NCBI GenBank assembly: GCA_910574455.1
Contig: CAJSYZ010000003.1
Span: 4,153,250 to 4,217,249 of the forward strand
DNA length: 64,000 nt
Source of the DNA: Trichaptum fuscoviolaceum
Taxonomy: Eukaryota > Basidiomycota > Agaricomycetes > Hymenochaetales > Trichaptaceae
Direction of reading: 5' to 3'
Below, in pieces: positions 10,885-22,804 of the stretch; position 1 is the stretch's first letter; each line of letters starts with the position of its first letter. A program made the translations under genes and the position numbers. The notes below the pieces were generated by a model. It did not search any database. It saw nothing but the letters and a program-made list of their open reading frames with translations, and was not told the origin of the DNA.

Positions 10885-13358
10885 ATGTCGTCGCCAGCAC
10901 CAGCGCCTACAGCACCTCCCACCACGCCCACACCTAACAGGACAGCCCCGCCCCCACAACAAAACGGTGCAAAGCCACCTCTGCGAAGGATAAAGCGAGA
11001 AAAGCGAGAGCCCACGCTCTTCCAAAAGAATCCGTACAGACCCATCCAGGTGCAGGTCCAAAAGCCACCCCCACCGCCGCCGTCGCGACCGAAGCCGAAA
11101 GTGAAGACAGAGCCAGATGCAGGGAAGCCGCTGGTGAAGCTCGAGCCGAAGTCTGATATCAAGGTCGAGGGCTCCGGGTCGTCTTTGGCCTCGACGTCCA
11201 CGGCTGTCAGCGGCGAGGACGCGCCGTACCAGGAGTTCAAGCTGATGAGCTGCGACAGGCATGGGTGGCGATACGACGTGATGAAGTTCGACTCGCGGAA
11301 ACCGGTCGACATCAGTACGTGGGCGCGGCCCGTGAAGCTCAACCGCAAGGAGCTGCGCCGTGACCCTACAGGTGAGGGTGTGGGCGGAGTCAGCTCGCAG
11401 GTGCCCATGAAGCCAATGTTAGGTGCTGACGGGAAGCCCGTCATTGGTGCAGACGGACGTATAGTCATGGTCGACGCAGAGGGCCGGCCGATCCATAACG
11501 AGGCGACCCCGCAAAAGGGGAAGGATGTTAAAGACAAAGACAAAGACAAACGGAAACGCAAGTTCCAGAAGAAGACTCGGCAGGTGTTCCTTGTGCCCGA
11601 GCACATCCGGCAAATGCGTCGAGAGGAACGGTATCCCTGGGTCGCAGAGGATGGGACGGGCAGCGAGGTGTGGGTGGGAAGGATGGAGGAGGCTGCGAAG
11701 AGCGAGACGCACGCGCTGTTCATGCCCGCAGCGGACCAGGTGTTCAAGTTCGTGCCAGCGCACCGGTGGTACAAGTTCCAGAAGCGTCGGGAGACGCACC
11801 AGATCGCGCCGAGCCTCGAGGAGGCGGAGAAGCTGATGGCGAAGATGGAGAAGAATCGCGAGATGGACCGCTGGTCGATGCGCTCGCGCAGTAATGCGGC
11901 GAACGGCATCACGGCGCCGATCGCGGGCGGTGCGACGACGGGCGCGAGTCTCGTGTATGACATTGGTGGCAGGTCGCTGGGTCCCGGGGGCAGGAGACTG
12001 AAGACCGTAGACTCGGGTATGCGTGGGCTGTTCGAAGAAGACGATGAAGAGGGTGTTGATAACCGCCGGAGACGGGAAAGAGACAGAGGGGGCGAGGGTG
12101 ACTTGGATGAGATGGAGTATGAGGAGGAGTTTGCGGATGATGAAGAGAAAATGGATGTCGAGGACACTCGTGATGAAGAGGCCAAGGAGATTGAGGTTTG
12201 CTCAGGTCTTCTTTCACCCCCAATTTTCAGTTAATCAACTTTATTTTCTGCTATACAGGAACGTCTAAAGCGTGAATATCGCACTGCTAACAAGACACGA
12301 GAAGGTTATATAGACGAATCAGATGAAGACGAGGAAACAGAGCAGCAGTTAACAGGTGCAGGCAAGCAAATGAAGAAACTTGTCCGCAAGATCGAGAAGA
12401 ATGGCGCGTACGATAGCGATGAAGATGAAAATCCTTATGCATCCTCGGTATGCTTTTGTGCACTTCATGACGTTCGACTGCTGATAGTACTGCTGCTAAG
12501 GCTGAGGAAGAGGAGGAAGAGGAGCCAGAAGTCATAGCTACTGGTGTAGCCCAACAACAAACAACACAGCAGCAGCGGTCTGGCTCTCAAGGTCCGACAC
12601 CAACAGCAGCACCTACACCAACGCCTGGATCCAAACCCTCGTCCCGCCCACCCTCCAGACCGCCCTCACGCACAGGTTCTCCCGCGCCTACACAGATCAA
12701 GACAGAACCGGTCCCGACGCCGCCCGTGCCGAGCGTGAGCGTAAGTGGACACAGTATCGTTGCGAAGCGCGCGACGTCCCCGCCGTCCGCGCGCCCGCCG
12801 ATGCCGAAGCTCAAAGGCAGCGGGAGTCGGGCGACGAGTCCGCTGGTGGGCGGGAGCCGTGCGGCGAGTCCCGTACCTCCTGCGGTGAACCAAGCGCAGA
12901 AGAGCCAGGCTCAGAATGGAGGAAGCAGGGCGGGGAGCCCTGTATCGCCTACTCTGCCGACGAAGAAACGGAAGGCGGAGGATGGGGCAGGTGCGTCGGC
13001 GTCGGCGTCGCCTGCAGGTGCAAGTGCGCCTGCAGGTGGCGCGAACGGGCAACCAAAGCCCAAGAAACGCAAGCCCACCGCACCCGGTGGCGGCGCTCCC
13101 TCCGCGCCGGGAGCAGGGGGCGCGTCTGCGAAGCCATCTGTCCCGCTCATCAGCCCGAACGCGGAGCTGACGCAGAGCCTGCTGGTGCGGTGGCTGCGCG
13201 CGAGCCCGGGGGCGACGACGCGGGACTGCATCCAGTACTTCCAGCCGTGCCTGACGGACGAGGAGAAGAAGAAGCGGTTCACGGCGCTGGTGAAGGAGGT
13301 AGCGAGCCTGAAGGGCGGCGTGTTGGCACTGAAGAGCGAGTATGCGCATGTTGTGTGA
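10885..13358 (+). CDS. TFG1: Transcription initiation factor TFIIF, alpha subunit (RAP74/Tfg1)
   Basis: Large subunit of TFIIF, which binds RNA polymerase II and helps promoter loading and early elongation in the nucleus. Exons 10885-12195, 12259-12447 and 12501-13358 give 785 residues. The N-terminal dimerisation region has the conserved YQEFKLMSCDRHGWRYDVMKF-like block and the W-x-x-P-V-K-L-N-R patch, followed by a V-F-L-V-P-E-H-I-R-Q-M-R-R-E-E-R stretch. The middle is highly charged (acidic runs) and then Ser/Pro/Gly/Ala-rich. The C-terminus (from L-I-S-P-N-A-E-L-T-Q) is the RAP74 winged helix, with RWLRASPGATTRDCIQYFQP and an E-E-K-K-K-R-F-T-A-L-V-K block. An in-frame ATG at 10810 would add 25 residues without family similarity, so 10885 is preferred. 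The first intron donor is GTTTGC. Confidence 0.93.
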
Positions 13359-15339
13359 GCGCGGCGGTGCGGGATCATTGTCAGTGCTGTGGCGGGCGCA
13401 TCCTGTTCGCGGTGCTGGCTGCACAACCCCGCCGTCTCTTCGTCCTGCCACTTTGACCATCGAACTCTAATGCACACGAGCCCTTAGGAGATGCGCTGAT
13501 TGCATTCGTGATAATGAGGATACGGAATCATTATTGAGCTGAACAGGAGGCTGTGAGGCTCATAGACTCCAGTGATCGCTTTCGTTCTTCTGCGTCTGCC
13601 CGCTTGCACTTCATCTTCTCTTGTCTCGATTTTCCTCTCCAGTCCCCCTATTCGTTGAGTGCCCTTGGACACCGCGTTTTGCTGCCTTTGATACTCTTCT
13701 TTCAACCGTGCATGTCTTCTCTGTGCACTTGGTCGAGCGTCATGATCCTCTTTTGTGTTTTAAAAGCAAAAACCATCATCTACATTTACTCACTTTACGG
13801 TATTACCTACATGCGCGCATACATATTCTTGTACGATTAGATGTGGACTTGTCATACTTGGGTTCTTTCAGTTGCATTCATGAATGCATACATAACCGCT
13901 TGGAATTCCTTCGACGTCTGATCTGTTAGTTCCGAGCCAGTGCGAGATTGGATGGGGGTACTCAAACTGGAATTGACGTGTATTAGAGTTAACTGAGCAC
14001 ATAAGAGCTCAATACGAGTTCACTGATCTGCATTACATGTGAGACAACTGGGGTAGTCGTCGTAATCATGGCTCTGTCGCTGATATATTGACATCTCGCT
14101 CTCCACTAATTGAAATTGGAGTATGATGATCATTTCGTCTTCTGTCATTTACACAGGCCGGAAATGCCTTACGATTGAGAATCCACCGGCATGACATAGA
14201 GAACGAATTTCATCCTGTGCACCGGCCGGAAATCCTGTGGAGAGTGGGAAGATTTGCCGGCATGTGCAGTACTATGACGTTTCTTCGTACGCGAAGAGAT
14301 TTGTTTGGAATCGATTCGCGCTAATTACCGTGTCACCTTTGCAGCGGATTGGGCTTTAGGATATGGCCATGTGAGGGGCGAGGCCGATGCTTCTTTGCGA
14401 TGTCCTAAAACCGGCCGGATTTGCAACATCGGACTCGGACCTGGGACACTCCCGCCGACGACAGACAAGCGATGACTAGATAGGGGAAAGTGAGAGGTTG
14501 ATTGCACTATTGCCTGTCATCGCTGACGTGCAGGACGGCGCCGTTATCAAGTCTGGCCTCGAGGCGTGCACGGCGTTGAGTGTGCAGTCGTCCATGCCGA
14601 GCGCATATAGTCAGTGCTCGTTGTTGGAAGCGGAATTGAAGGTAGAGCGGCGGGCGGCAGAGGACGGGACTGAATGGCGGTGATCGAGGACCTGGATGAT
14701 GCGGGGAAAGAGACATCGCTGCAAATGGCTCTGACATCACCGCGTTCGTCATCAACTTCGCAACATGAGTAAAATGCGAAAATTGGGATTTGTACTTCAT
14801 CGTCGACGACGGCGACGACAGCGACGACAAGACGGCTGACACGGTCTGCACTTGCAGTGTCGACGGAGTTGTTGTGGATGTCAAGATAAGAGAAAGGTTA
14901 CACATCCGGGATTACCATTTCATCTGACTGAAGCGCTTCTCTTGCTGTCCTAATACGCCTCATTCCAACTTAGCTCCTTTTCACAGACACACGAGGCAGT
15001 CCTTGCTATCGCCCTCTCTCCTGCCTTTCTTTCTTTCCTTTCCTCTCCCTTCCCTCTTCCTCGCCGTCCGCAACGACGAGCACGGCTGTTTGCTCATCGG
15101 CGGACCGAGCGCACGTACCGGCGCAAAAGGGGCTCACCAGTCTATAACCGGACCGTAGCGCGATCTGCGAAACTGCATTCATTCAACGCTTCGTTTCCTT
15201 TGTGAGCGACCGCGAGCCCGCTTACTGCCTGCCCGCCCACGCTGCAGCCAACGTGGAAAGCCATTTTCACCCCCTCTCCTAGTCACCATCAGCCCCACTC
15301 ACCTCCTCTGTTTTGCTGCTCGAACAGAGGACATTTGCC
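13359..15339. other. Intergenic TFIIF - kinase
   Basis: The first part (to about 13950) is probably the 3' UTR of the TFIIF gene; open frames there look accidental. At about 14150-14420 a GGCCGGAAAT-like word occurs at least three times (near 14157, 14223 and 14411), with intervening CCGGCATG words. From about 14990 to 15070 there is a long CT-rich tract, a common core-promoter feature of fungal housekeeping genes, leading into the kinase. Confidence 0.5.
14985..15075 (+). promoter_or_regulatory. CT-rich promoter tract of the kinase gene
   Basis: Nearly pure pyrimidine sequence on the plus strand, 270-350 bp upstream of the kinase start; no TATA box is seen nearby. Known feature of fungal housekeeping promoters; role here is inferred. 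Confidence 0.4.
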
Positions 15340-18183
15340 ATGGTCAGTGTTTTCATTATTTTATTCTATTAGCGTCTAATTTCGAACTGGTCTGACGTCG
15401 CTGACCCAATCTCCTTTCTTTTCCTGCAGCCCCGCGTCCTCACTCGTTCTCCTCCTGCCTCTCCCCAGGCCTCCCATTATCATAAAGTAAAGGACTATAC
15501 TCAACCTCCTCCCTCGCCGTCCATCGCGATGGCGCCTCATAACGATCCGGCGGGCCAGTATACCATCCTCGAGAAGCTCGGTACCGGAAGCTTTGGCACC
15601 GTGTACAAGGGAATGCACAATGATACGAAGCAGATCGTTGCCATCAAGCAAATCGGTGCGTTGCTCTCTCTTCTACCAAGTCACGGGCACTAACTTTAGT
15701 ATCTAATCTGGCTTGCTTCGCCCCTCAACAGATCTTGAAGACTCTGACGACGACATCTCCGAGATCCAGCAGGAGATTGCCCACCTTGCCCAGTGCGATT
15801 CGGAGTATGTCACGCGCTACTATGGCTCGTTCGTCAAGGGCTACAAGCTGTGGATCGTCATGGAGTACCTCGCCGGCGGCTCCTGTCTCGACCTGCTCAA
15901 GCCCGGTATCTTCTCCGAGGCCCACATCGCCGTCGTCTGCCGCGAGCTCCTGTTGGCGCTCGACTACCTGCACGGCGAGGGCATGATCCACCGCGACATC
16001 AAGGCCGCCAACGTCCTCCTCAGCGCCTCCGGCCGCGTCAAGCTCGCCGACTTTGGCGTCGCCGCGACGCTCAGCAACACGCTCCGGCACACATTTGTCG
16101 GCACGCCGTTCTGGATGGCGCCGGAGGTCATTCGCCAGGCCGGGTACGACGCGAAGGCGGACATCTGGAGCTTGGGCATCACGGCGATCGAGATGGCGAA
16201 GGGGGAGCCCCCGCTGGCGGAGTACCATCCCATGCGCGTGCTCTTCCTCATCCCCAAGGCGAAACCGCCGGTGCTCGAGGGCGCATTCTCACCCGCATTC
16301 AAGGACTTTGTCACGCTCTGTCTCACGAAGGACCCGAAATCGGTGTGTATTAACTTATTTTTGACCCCTTTTTCCATTTTACCCCCTTCATCTCCACATA
16401 AGACTTCATTTTATGTTGGCATGGGCACCTCTTTTATTTTGCAGCGTGACTCGCGAATCTCACATATAACTGACCTGGCTTCTCCCTTGCATTCTCATCT
16501 TCGATGACGTACTTGGACATGCACGCGTGCTTTGCTCTTGCTTCCTTTAGCGCCCTTCTGCGAAAGAGCTTCTGCAGCACCGCTTCATCAAGAGCGCGCG
16601 TCGGACATCATACCTCACCGAGCTCATCGAGCGCTATCAGGACTACTCAGCCCGGACCCCTGCTCGGAAGGGCGCCAAAGACATCAATGTCCAACCGGCC
16701 GTAAACGCCCCGGTGCACCAGGCGACGATTCAGCAGACATGGGGGAAGAACGATACGGTGCGGAGCGAGTGGATATTCGAGACCGTGCGCTCGACGAGCA
16801 AGGGGAGCCTCATGGGCTCGTACCGCTCGCTTGCGCAGTTCACGTTCGCAAACGGTCAGGCGAACGGGAATGGGAACGCTGGGGCGTACGCGATGCCGCC
16901 GGGGATGATTCCCGACGAGGACTTTATCGAGGAAGAGGAAGAGGGCCTGGCGGCGATCGAGGAGAGCGAGGATTCGTTTGATTCGGGTGCGGCGACGAAG
17001 GGGAGTGAGGAGCCCCTCGGAGGAAGTGGCATTGGGTTGAACGATGGGGCTGCGCATTCGACGGTTATTATACGGAGACCGAGCTTCCAGGATGCTTTTG
17101 ATGGACGGTCGGAGCAGTTGGACGAGCCCGCGAGCCCTGGTGCGTCGGCGGACCAGCTGGTTGCTGCGCTCGGCGCGCCGCCTGCGTACGATACTCCGTC
17201 CCCACATATACAGACGCAGACGCACGCCCAGACCCCATCGTCGAGCTCCTCGAACTCGCCCCCGGCAAGCCCCACGAAACGGACGTCCTACGCGGAGCGC
17301 ACGAATACGCGTGGGCGGGGGACCCAGCTGCGACCTGCGGATCTGGGCAACGGGGTCGACACGATCCGGCCGGTGAAGCGCGTCGACGCGGCGGGGAGCC
17401 TGAGGTTGAGTGCAGAGTACGTCGGCGCTGTGCGGGAGCGTGAGGAGGGGGGTGGAGGGACGAGAGGGAGCGCTGGAAGCGGAAACAGCGGTGGAAAGGA
17501 CGGGAAGGAGAGCGAGAAGGAGAAGGAGAGGAAGAAGAAGGAAAAGCAGAAGGAACATAAGAAGGCGGGGCGACTCATGGTGGATGATGTGATTGTGCCG
17601 ATCATGCAGAACGTGAGTTCTTCTCTTCTTTCCCGGGCTGTCCGAAGTGTAAGCTCATTCGTGTTAAATCCTCCCCCCTTCCCATCTGCCCCCCACTTCT
17701 GCACCGCAGGCAATCCAAGACGGGATGGACGCGCGCGAGATCGAGGCGCTGAGCATGCTCGCACGTGGGTTCACGGACCTCGCAGACGCCGCGCCGGAGC
17801 TCGCGTACCGCGTCGTGCTCGACATCCTCCAGGGCATCAACGACAGCTCGGCCGTCCGACAGCACGTGCACACGGCGCGCGCGGGGCTCGTCCCGCACAG
17901 GCGCGTGGTGCGGCGGAGCGAGATGACGGCGAGGGGCTTGGTGGTGACGGAGCTGGAGGAGGATATTGGTGTGGGTGGGTCGGGGTCGGGGACCGGAGGA
18001 GGAGGAGGGGGGGTGAGCGGGCTGCCGGTACCCAGTGTGCCTGCGCCTCCGGTGAATACGGTGAATACGGCCACGACCACGTCGGACGAGGGTGCGAGTC
18101 CGACGAGGAAGAGCCCGATTGCGGAGCTGTTGTATATGCGATGGCTAGAGGGCCTCAAGCTCAAGTGGCCGAACTTCTCGTAG
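15340..18183 (+). CDS. Ste20-like serine/threonine kinase, GCK-III type (MST3/4, Sid1/Nak1/Kic1-like)
   Basis: Germinal-centre kinase III family; in fungi these act in cell polarity, the MOR/RAM network and septation. Exons 15340-15342 (only the ATG), 15430-15655, 15732-16342, 16551-17612 and 17710-18183 give 791 residues. Kinase domain about residues 46-300: glycine loop GTGSFG, catalytic Lys in [17 protein letters not shown] catalytic loop, DFG with GVAAT, and [11 protein letters not shown], the Ste20-type signature. The stretch [16 protein letters not shown] is typical of GCK-III. A low-complexity region follows, then a C-terminal helical domain ([17 protein letters not shown]). The first intron begins directly after ATG. 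If that exon is wrong, an in-frame ATG at 15529 would start close to the kinase domain. The fourth intron (16343-16550, 208 bp) is unusually long for this genome. Confidence 0.92.
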
Positions 18184-19302
18184 GCGAGTTCGATTCCAAC
18201 CGGCGCAGTCGCTTTCTCCTGATCTTCTCGTCCGTGTCCACTCTGCTCCCCTTCCTTCTGCGTCGACAACGAATCTTCTTCGTGGTTTTGCTCCTGGTCG
18301 ATTCCACGATCTCAGTGCCTTATATTTTTTTTTTGCTCTCCCGCCGTTGATGATGACCTAGACACGCCCCAAGTTCGCCTTGTGGAAGCGGACACGAGTG
18401 ATGAAAGTCAGATGAAACGAACTTATCTCATTGTAGCAGAACCCTGCGCAAAACTCACCCATCCTATCCTCTACTGGTGCTCGGCGCTGTGTTCGCCCCC
18501 TCCTGCTACTTCTCATACATCGCCCCCCTGCGGACTTTTTCTTTTATCTCCCGTCATAAAAGCCACTTTCTCGCTCAGTGCCTATTGGTATTTTTATTGG
18601 GCCATCGTAATACTCATATTGTTTTCCTCACCCTACCCATACACACGGTCACCTCCCCCCTTTCCCCCTTCCCACTCATCTTCATGACCTTCGTTCTGAT
18701 GATGGCTATTGAAGCTCAGGCTTGGGGCCTTCTTTCACCCCGTCCTTTTCTCCCTGATATCATCTTATCCGTATCTTCGTGTTGACCTTGCATTTTAGTT
18801 TTGCTTCTGTTTTCCACATGACTGTCTCATCTCATCCTCACTCTCACTCTCACTGTCTCACTCCTATGCATTCAACCTCATCACTTCTCTCAGTTGTATA
18901 CCAAAGCTCTCCATCTTACTCCATCTCACCATGCAGTCTTGAGACCTTGACGAACGAACGATTCCTTGACCTTTCCTCTCGCCTTTTGACCTTCCTCTTT
19001 CTTTACTGTTGTGAAGATGGTAATGATAGCTGTACCCGCTGTGTGCTATGCATCATTGAAATGAAAGATGTTGTACATTGTACGCTGTACGCGAACTTCG
19101 AAGTGCTACTAGTGACGTCATTATTTGAATCGCGATGAAGTCGGCCCGCCGGACCGAACGTATGATCAACAGATCGACTTCGTTCAACGCCAGCAAGGAG
19201 CACCGGCCATCCGTCCATAAACTCAAACCTTTCTATCTAAAGCTAATATAAAGAACTGTCCTTCTCTCTGCCACCCCCCGCGAGCCTCTTCCACTCACCA
19301 CC
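18184..19302. other. Intergenic kinase - oxidoreductase
   Basis: Pyrimidine-rich DNA with short CTCACT repeats at about 18830-18870. Probably the kinase 3' UTR and the promoter of the oxidoreductase. Open frames here show no domain. Confidence 0.5.
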
Positions 19303-20861
19303 ATGTCCGCGAAACCGTTCGTCCTACGCTGGGGGATCATCGGCGCCGGAGGCATCAGCGGCACGTTCGTGCGCGACCTTGTCCTCGACCCGGCGGAGAG
19401 CCGGAGCGTCGCGGACGTCGCGCACGCCGTCGTCGCCGTCGGGTCGCGCTCCGCGGAGAAGGCGGAGGCGTTCATTAGGGCGAATTGCCCGCAGGGCGCG
19501 AGCGCGCAGAGGGCGGGGCTGGTGGATGCGAAGCCGACGGGGTATGGGTCGTATAAGGAGGTGTATGCGGACGAGGTGAGCAAAAGCGGGTGGTGTGCGA
19601 GCCTGCTTTCTGATGTGGTGACCTGGGCAGAACGTCGATATCATTTATGTTGGGACACCGCATACATGCCATGTAGGAATCACAAGACTTGGACCGATTG
19701 ATCGCTCTGACGTTTCCTCAGTTCGAAGATGCTAAGAATGCGCTTGACGCCGGAAAGCATGTGCTGTTAGAGAAGGTGCGTCCATCTTTGACTTATTCTG
19801 GACTTCCAAGCCATTGTTAAACAACAAGTCTCGCAGCCAGCGACACTCAACCAAGCCGAATTCAAGGTCCTCTCCGATCTCGCCAAGTCTAAGAACCTCT
19901 TCCTTATGGAGGCAGTCTGGACGCGCTTCTTCCCCCTCACGTATGCGCTCGAGAAAGTCTTGTTCGAAGAGAAGGCGATCGGAGATATCAGGAGGCTGCA
20001 GTCGGATTTCTCTATTGATTTCATCGACAGTGAGCTCTCATTGTCCTCAATTCAGAACTTGGCCTTAACTTTAGGTTTACTTCATTCCAGTCGCGGACGA
20101 ACAGCATCGGCTCTTGAATGCTAGCCTCGCTGGCGGCGGGCTTCTCGATCTTGGACCGTACCCTCTCGTTTGGTACTCATCATACAATCTCTTGCGCGCA
20201 TATAGTCACAGTCTCACATTCTTTTGGCAGGGCGATGCTCATCCTGTACCGACACCCAGAAAACGGGCTCACACCGCCGACGAACATCACGGCCTCCATG
20301 GCCAAGTACGCCAGGACAGGAGTCGATCTGCACACGAACTGGACGCTCGATTTCCCCAAGATCGGGTCGGGGGCCCGCGCGAGCTTGAGCACGAGCATCG
20401 GCCTCAATAGTCCCAAGGACGTCGTCACCCGGATCCAGGGCACGAAAGGGTATGTACACATTCTCTCAATGTCCATCGTGGTCAGGGTGGATCTAAATGG
20501 TGTACCGTATGTGTAGAGAGATCCTGCTGCCGTGGGCGACTGCTCGTCCGGACAGATTCACGATCCGGCGTTCCCAGGTCGGACGCGGCGCACAGGACTA
20601 CACAGAAGAGGAGAAAGAGTTCCCGATCACAGGGATGGGTCTGCACTGGGAGGCAGACGCGGTCGCTCGAGATATTCGCGGTTCGTCCCCACATTTAAGA
20701 TTATTCTGGCCTCATTATTGACATATACTTTAACAGATGGACGGATAGAAAACGAACGTATGCCACACGCCGATACACTGCTTACAATGGCTATTTTCGA
20801 TGAAGTGCGAAGACAGGGCGGGTATGTCTATCCGGAAGGTTCTGAGAAGGTCAAGGCATGA
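19303..20861 (+). CDS. Gfo/Idh/MocA-family NAD(P)-dependent oxidoreductase (dihydrodiol / D-xylose dehydrogenase-like)
   Basis: Eight exons (19303-19575, 19631-19672, 19722-19775, 19837-20029, 20091-20172, 20231-20449, 20517-20680, 20737-20861) sum to 1152 nt, 383 residues. The Rossmann fold opens with WGIIGAGGISGTF (G-x-G-x-x-G). It continues with D-I-I-Y-V-G-T-P-H-T-C-H, the family motif LLEKPATLN (the Lys of the EKP motif is central to catalysis), and EAVWTRFFP. The C-terminal part includes GGGLLDLGPYPLVW and a beta-sheet substrate domain. Family members oxidise sugars or trans-dihydrodiols using NADP; the exact substrate cannot be read from sequence. No obvious sugar-utilisation genes lie next to it. 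Confidence 0.9.
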
Positions 20862-21167
20862 GAAATGGTAAATACATGTACTTATAAACTGGGTTTGTAT
20901 GAATCCAAGTCGGAAAAAGTTAGAAATCTGGAGACAAATGCCAGTGGTTTACCTCCTTGAAGTCAATCATCAGTATAGGACATGAGCCTTTATTGAATCA
21001 AGGGAACAAACTCTAAGTGCATCTTCGAGTTGTAGATGCTCCCATCACAGACGCTTAATTCAATTGAAGTGTTTAGTTTGATACCACTTGCCATACTACT
21101 GTGTTTGATCGTCGGAACATTCTATCCACATGCTCGTGTCTCCGTCAGATTCCCTCCGCTAAATGAC
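20862..21167. other. Short intergenic spacer
   Basis: Between the plus-strand oxidoreductase and the minus-strand GNAT gene D. Nothing recognisable; probably 3' UTR on both sides. Confidence 0.5.
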
Positions 21168-22519
21168 TTAATCCCACTCGAAGGAAGAAGAGAAATAAGC
21201 AAAATGACTAGGTGCACCCAGACTCGAACTTGGCTCCTCTCGCACTCCGGAAGAAATAATATTGATAACGCAGGACCTTATCAAGCCCTCGCATATCAAT
21301 ACTGAGCGAGCGTGATAACCCCTACACCATGCACCCAAATAACAACAACTTATTAAACAATACAATGACAACATCATTATCACCTGCACTGTAATCCATT
21401 ACCCCGTCCTGGCTTTCGGATCATCTGGAAATCATAAGAATCGCGATGATATGAACAGCGGAGACCGTTCACGCACCAATGGTATCGGGACAGATGAGCC
21501 ATGCCAGTTAGGGTTGTCGACTCCCATAAGGGCTTCACCTATATACTCAAATCCAAAAGAGCTGTAGAATTTAATGTTAACTGGGTTTCCCGTATGCAGG
21601 TAGGCTACTTGGCCGCGGACATCTGCCTATGATATCAGGTGAGTGCAAAACCTACATAACATGTGATGTTTGACTTACTTCAAACAGAATAGTGTTAAGC
21701 AAAGCAGTTGCATAACCTTGTCCTTGAAAATCGGGATGGGTAGATAGATGACCAACATAGATCATCTGTGCCTCCTCCCCTTCTGGAATATGTAGTTTGT
21801 TGAGAGCTGGCACCTTTCTCGCCAGTTCCTTACTGCGCTACGCAATCATATAAGATCGCACGATAAGCTTCATTGCGCGGTATTCTTACTCGTTTCTGCT
21901 CCGGGGAGAGACATATGTACTTTAAGTAGTTAAGGATGCGTAACGCGCACGCGATGGCAGCGCGTTTGGGTGCAGATGGTTGTCTGGAGTCGTCCTTCGG
22001 CGGGGTTCTTTGAACAGGATATGAATCAGCACAACTAGAGACTAATAGTTGAGTTCGGAGACATGCACGCACGCTATAACAGACGCATCACCTGCGTTTA
22101 TTGTATAACAAATATTCCTTGGATCACCCACGATAAATTTCCAGATCAATTTAGTAATGAGGCGCTGGGAACGACTAAGCTTCTTCGCATCCTGCTAGCG
22201 TAAAGTGTTGAGCATGAACTGAGCGGCAAGGCTATTAGGAAGCAGACCGGTGTTTTATCAAGGTAATTTTGAAGCGGGTCATGCTCGAAAGCAGCATCGT
22301 AAGTCTCTACAAACCTATCGACATGTCCTGAAATTTGTTAACGTTCACGTAGCAAGACAAAATGTTAAAAAGCTTACTGGCGCAAAAGGGTTCGACTATG
22401 GGTGAGTCCGAAGGTTTTTCGTTCAAGTTAAAGTCTTCCTCAGTGAGACTGATGCCTGCCCTCTGAAGTTTCCTTTGAGATATGCGAGGCCGTAAAGGAG
22501 AAAGAAGTTGATGAGACAT
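21168..22519 (-). CDS. GNAT acetyltransferase D (second array), C-terminal end unclear
   Basis: First of three tandem minus-strand GNAT genes related to, but distinct from, A-C. Start MSHQLLSPL at 22519. Exon 1 is 22378-22519, followed by 22248-22327, 22092-22191 and later exons. The GNAT exon carries MIYVGHLSTHPDFQGQGYAT (motif A QGQGYA), then a split exon with YLHTGNPVNIKFYSSFGF. Family members end in a short ATG-starting last exon (M-I/V-R-K...). In D that exon starts MIRKPGRGNG but finds no stop, and the frame reads straight through the tRNA-like gene to 21168. The true stop may have been lost, or the transcript may end before it. The donor after exon 2 is GTCTGC, weak. Confidence 0.65.
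21209..21336 (-). tRNA. tRNA-like gene with 55-nt intron, anticodon uncertain
   Basis: Minus strand. A seven-pair acceptor stem (GGGTGCA with TGCACCT, one G-U pair) encloses a D arm with A box TGGTGTAGGGG, a five-pair anticodon stem CTCGC/GCGAG, a five-base variable loop and a T arm with GTTCGAGTC (B box). Without a 55-nt insert after position 37 the mature form is exactly 73 nt, with A at position 73. The insert can pair with the anticodon region (AGTATTGATA with TATCAATATT), as tRNA introns do. TTTT follows the 3' end. The loop reads TCAGTA, so position 33 is C instead of the near-universal U. By position the anticodon would be AGT (Thr), but the body resembles fungal tRNA-Val. It may be a degenerate copy. 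Confidence 0.6.
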
Positions 22520-22804
22520 ATTCCGAGTCCGCAGCAGGTGAGCCACCGCGTAATAGGATACTTATACATCTCGTATCGGCCATGAACGGGAGTATAAGCA
22601 TATGGCCATTTAAAGAGCATATGGCAGCGTTAGCCGTGGTTCGCCGTATGTGGGTGGAATGAAACACATAGGCACATAGCGGTGAGCATACCTCGTCGCA
22701 ATGGTTGTATTTGTTTTACAAACGATTGGCGAATCGTATTCACATGCCCCATTTCAAACTGATACGAACAGAATGTAGTAATCCCGCATATGTGTACAAC
22801 ACGA

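Noticed and set aside
10869..12185. 438-codon open frame antisense to the TFIIF gene, and other long antisense frames (12666-13460, 16647-17558)
   Set aside because: Shadow frames of GC- and Ser-rich coding exons on the opposite strand; no domain and no splice logic of their own.
13553..13929. Overlapping plus-strand frames after the TFIIF stop
   Set aside because: Pyrimidine-rich 3' UTR-like DNA; sequence composition explains them and no domain is seen.
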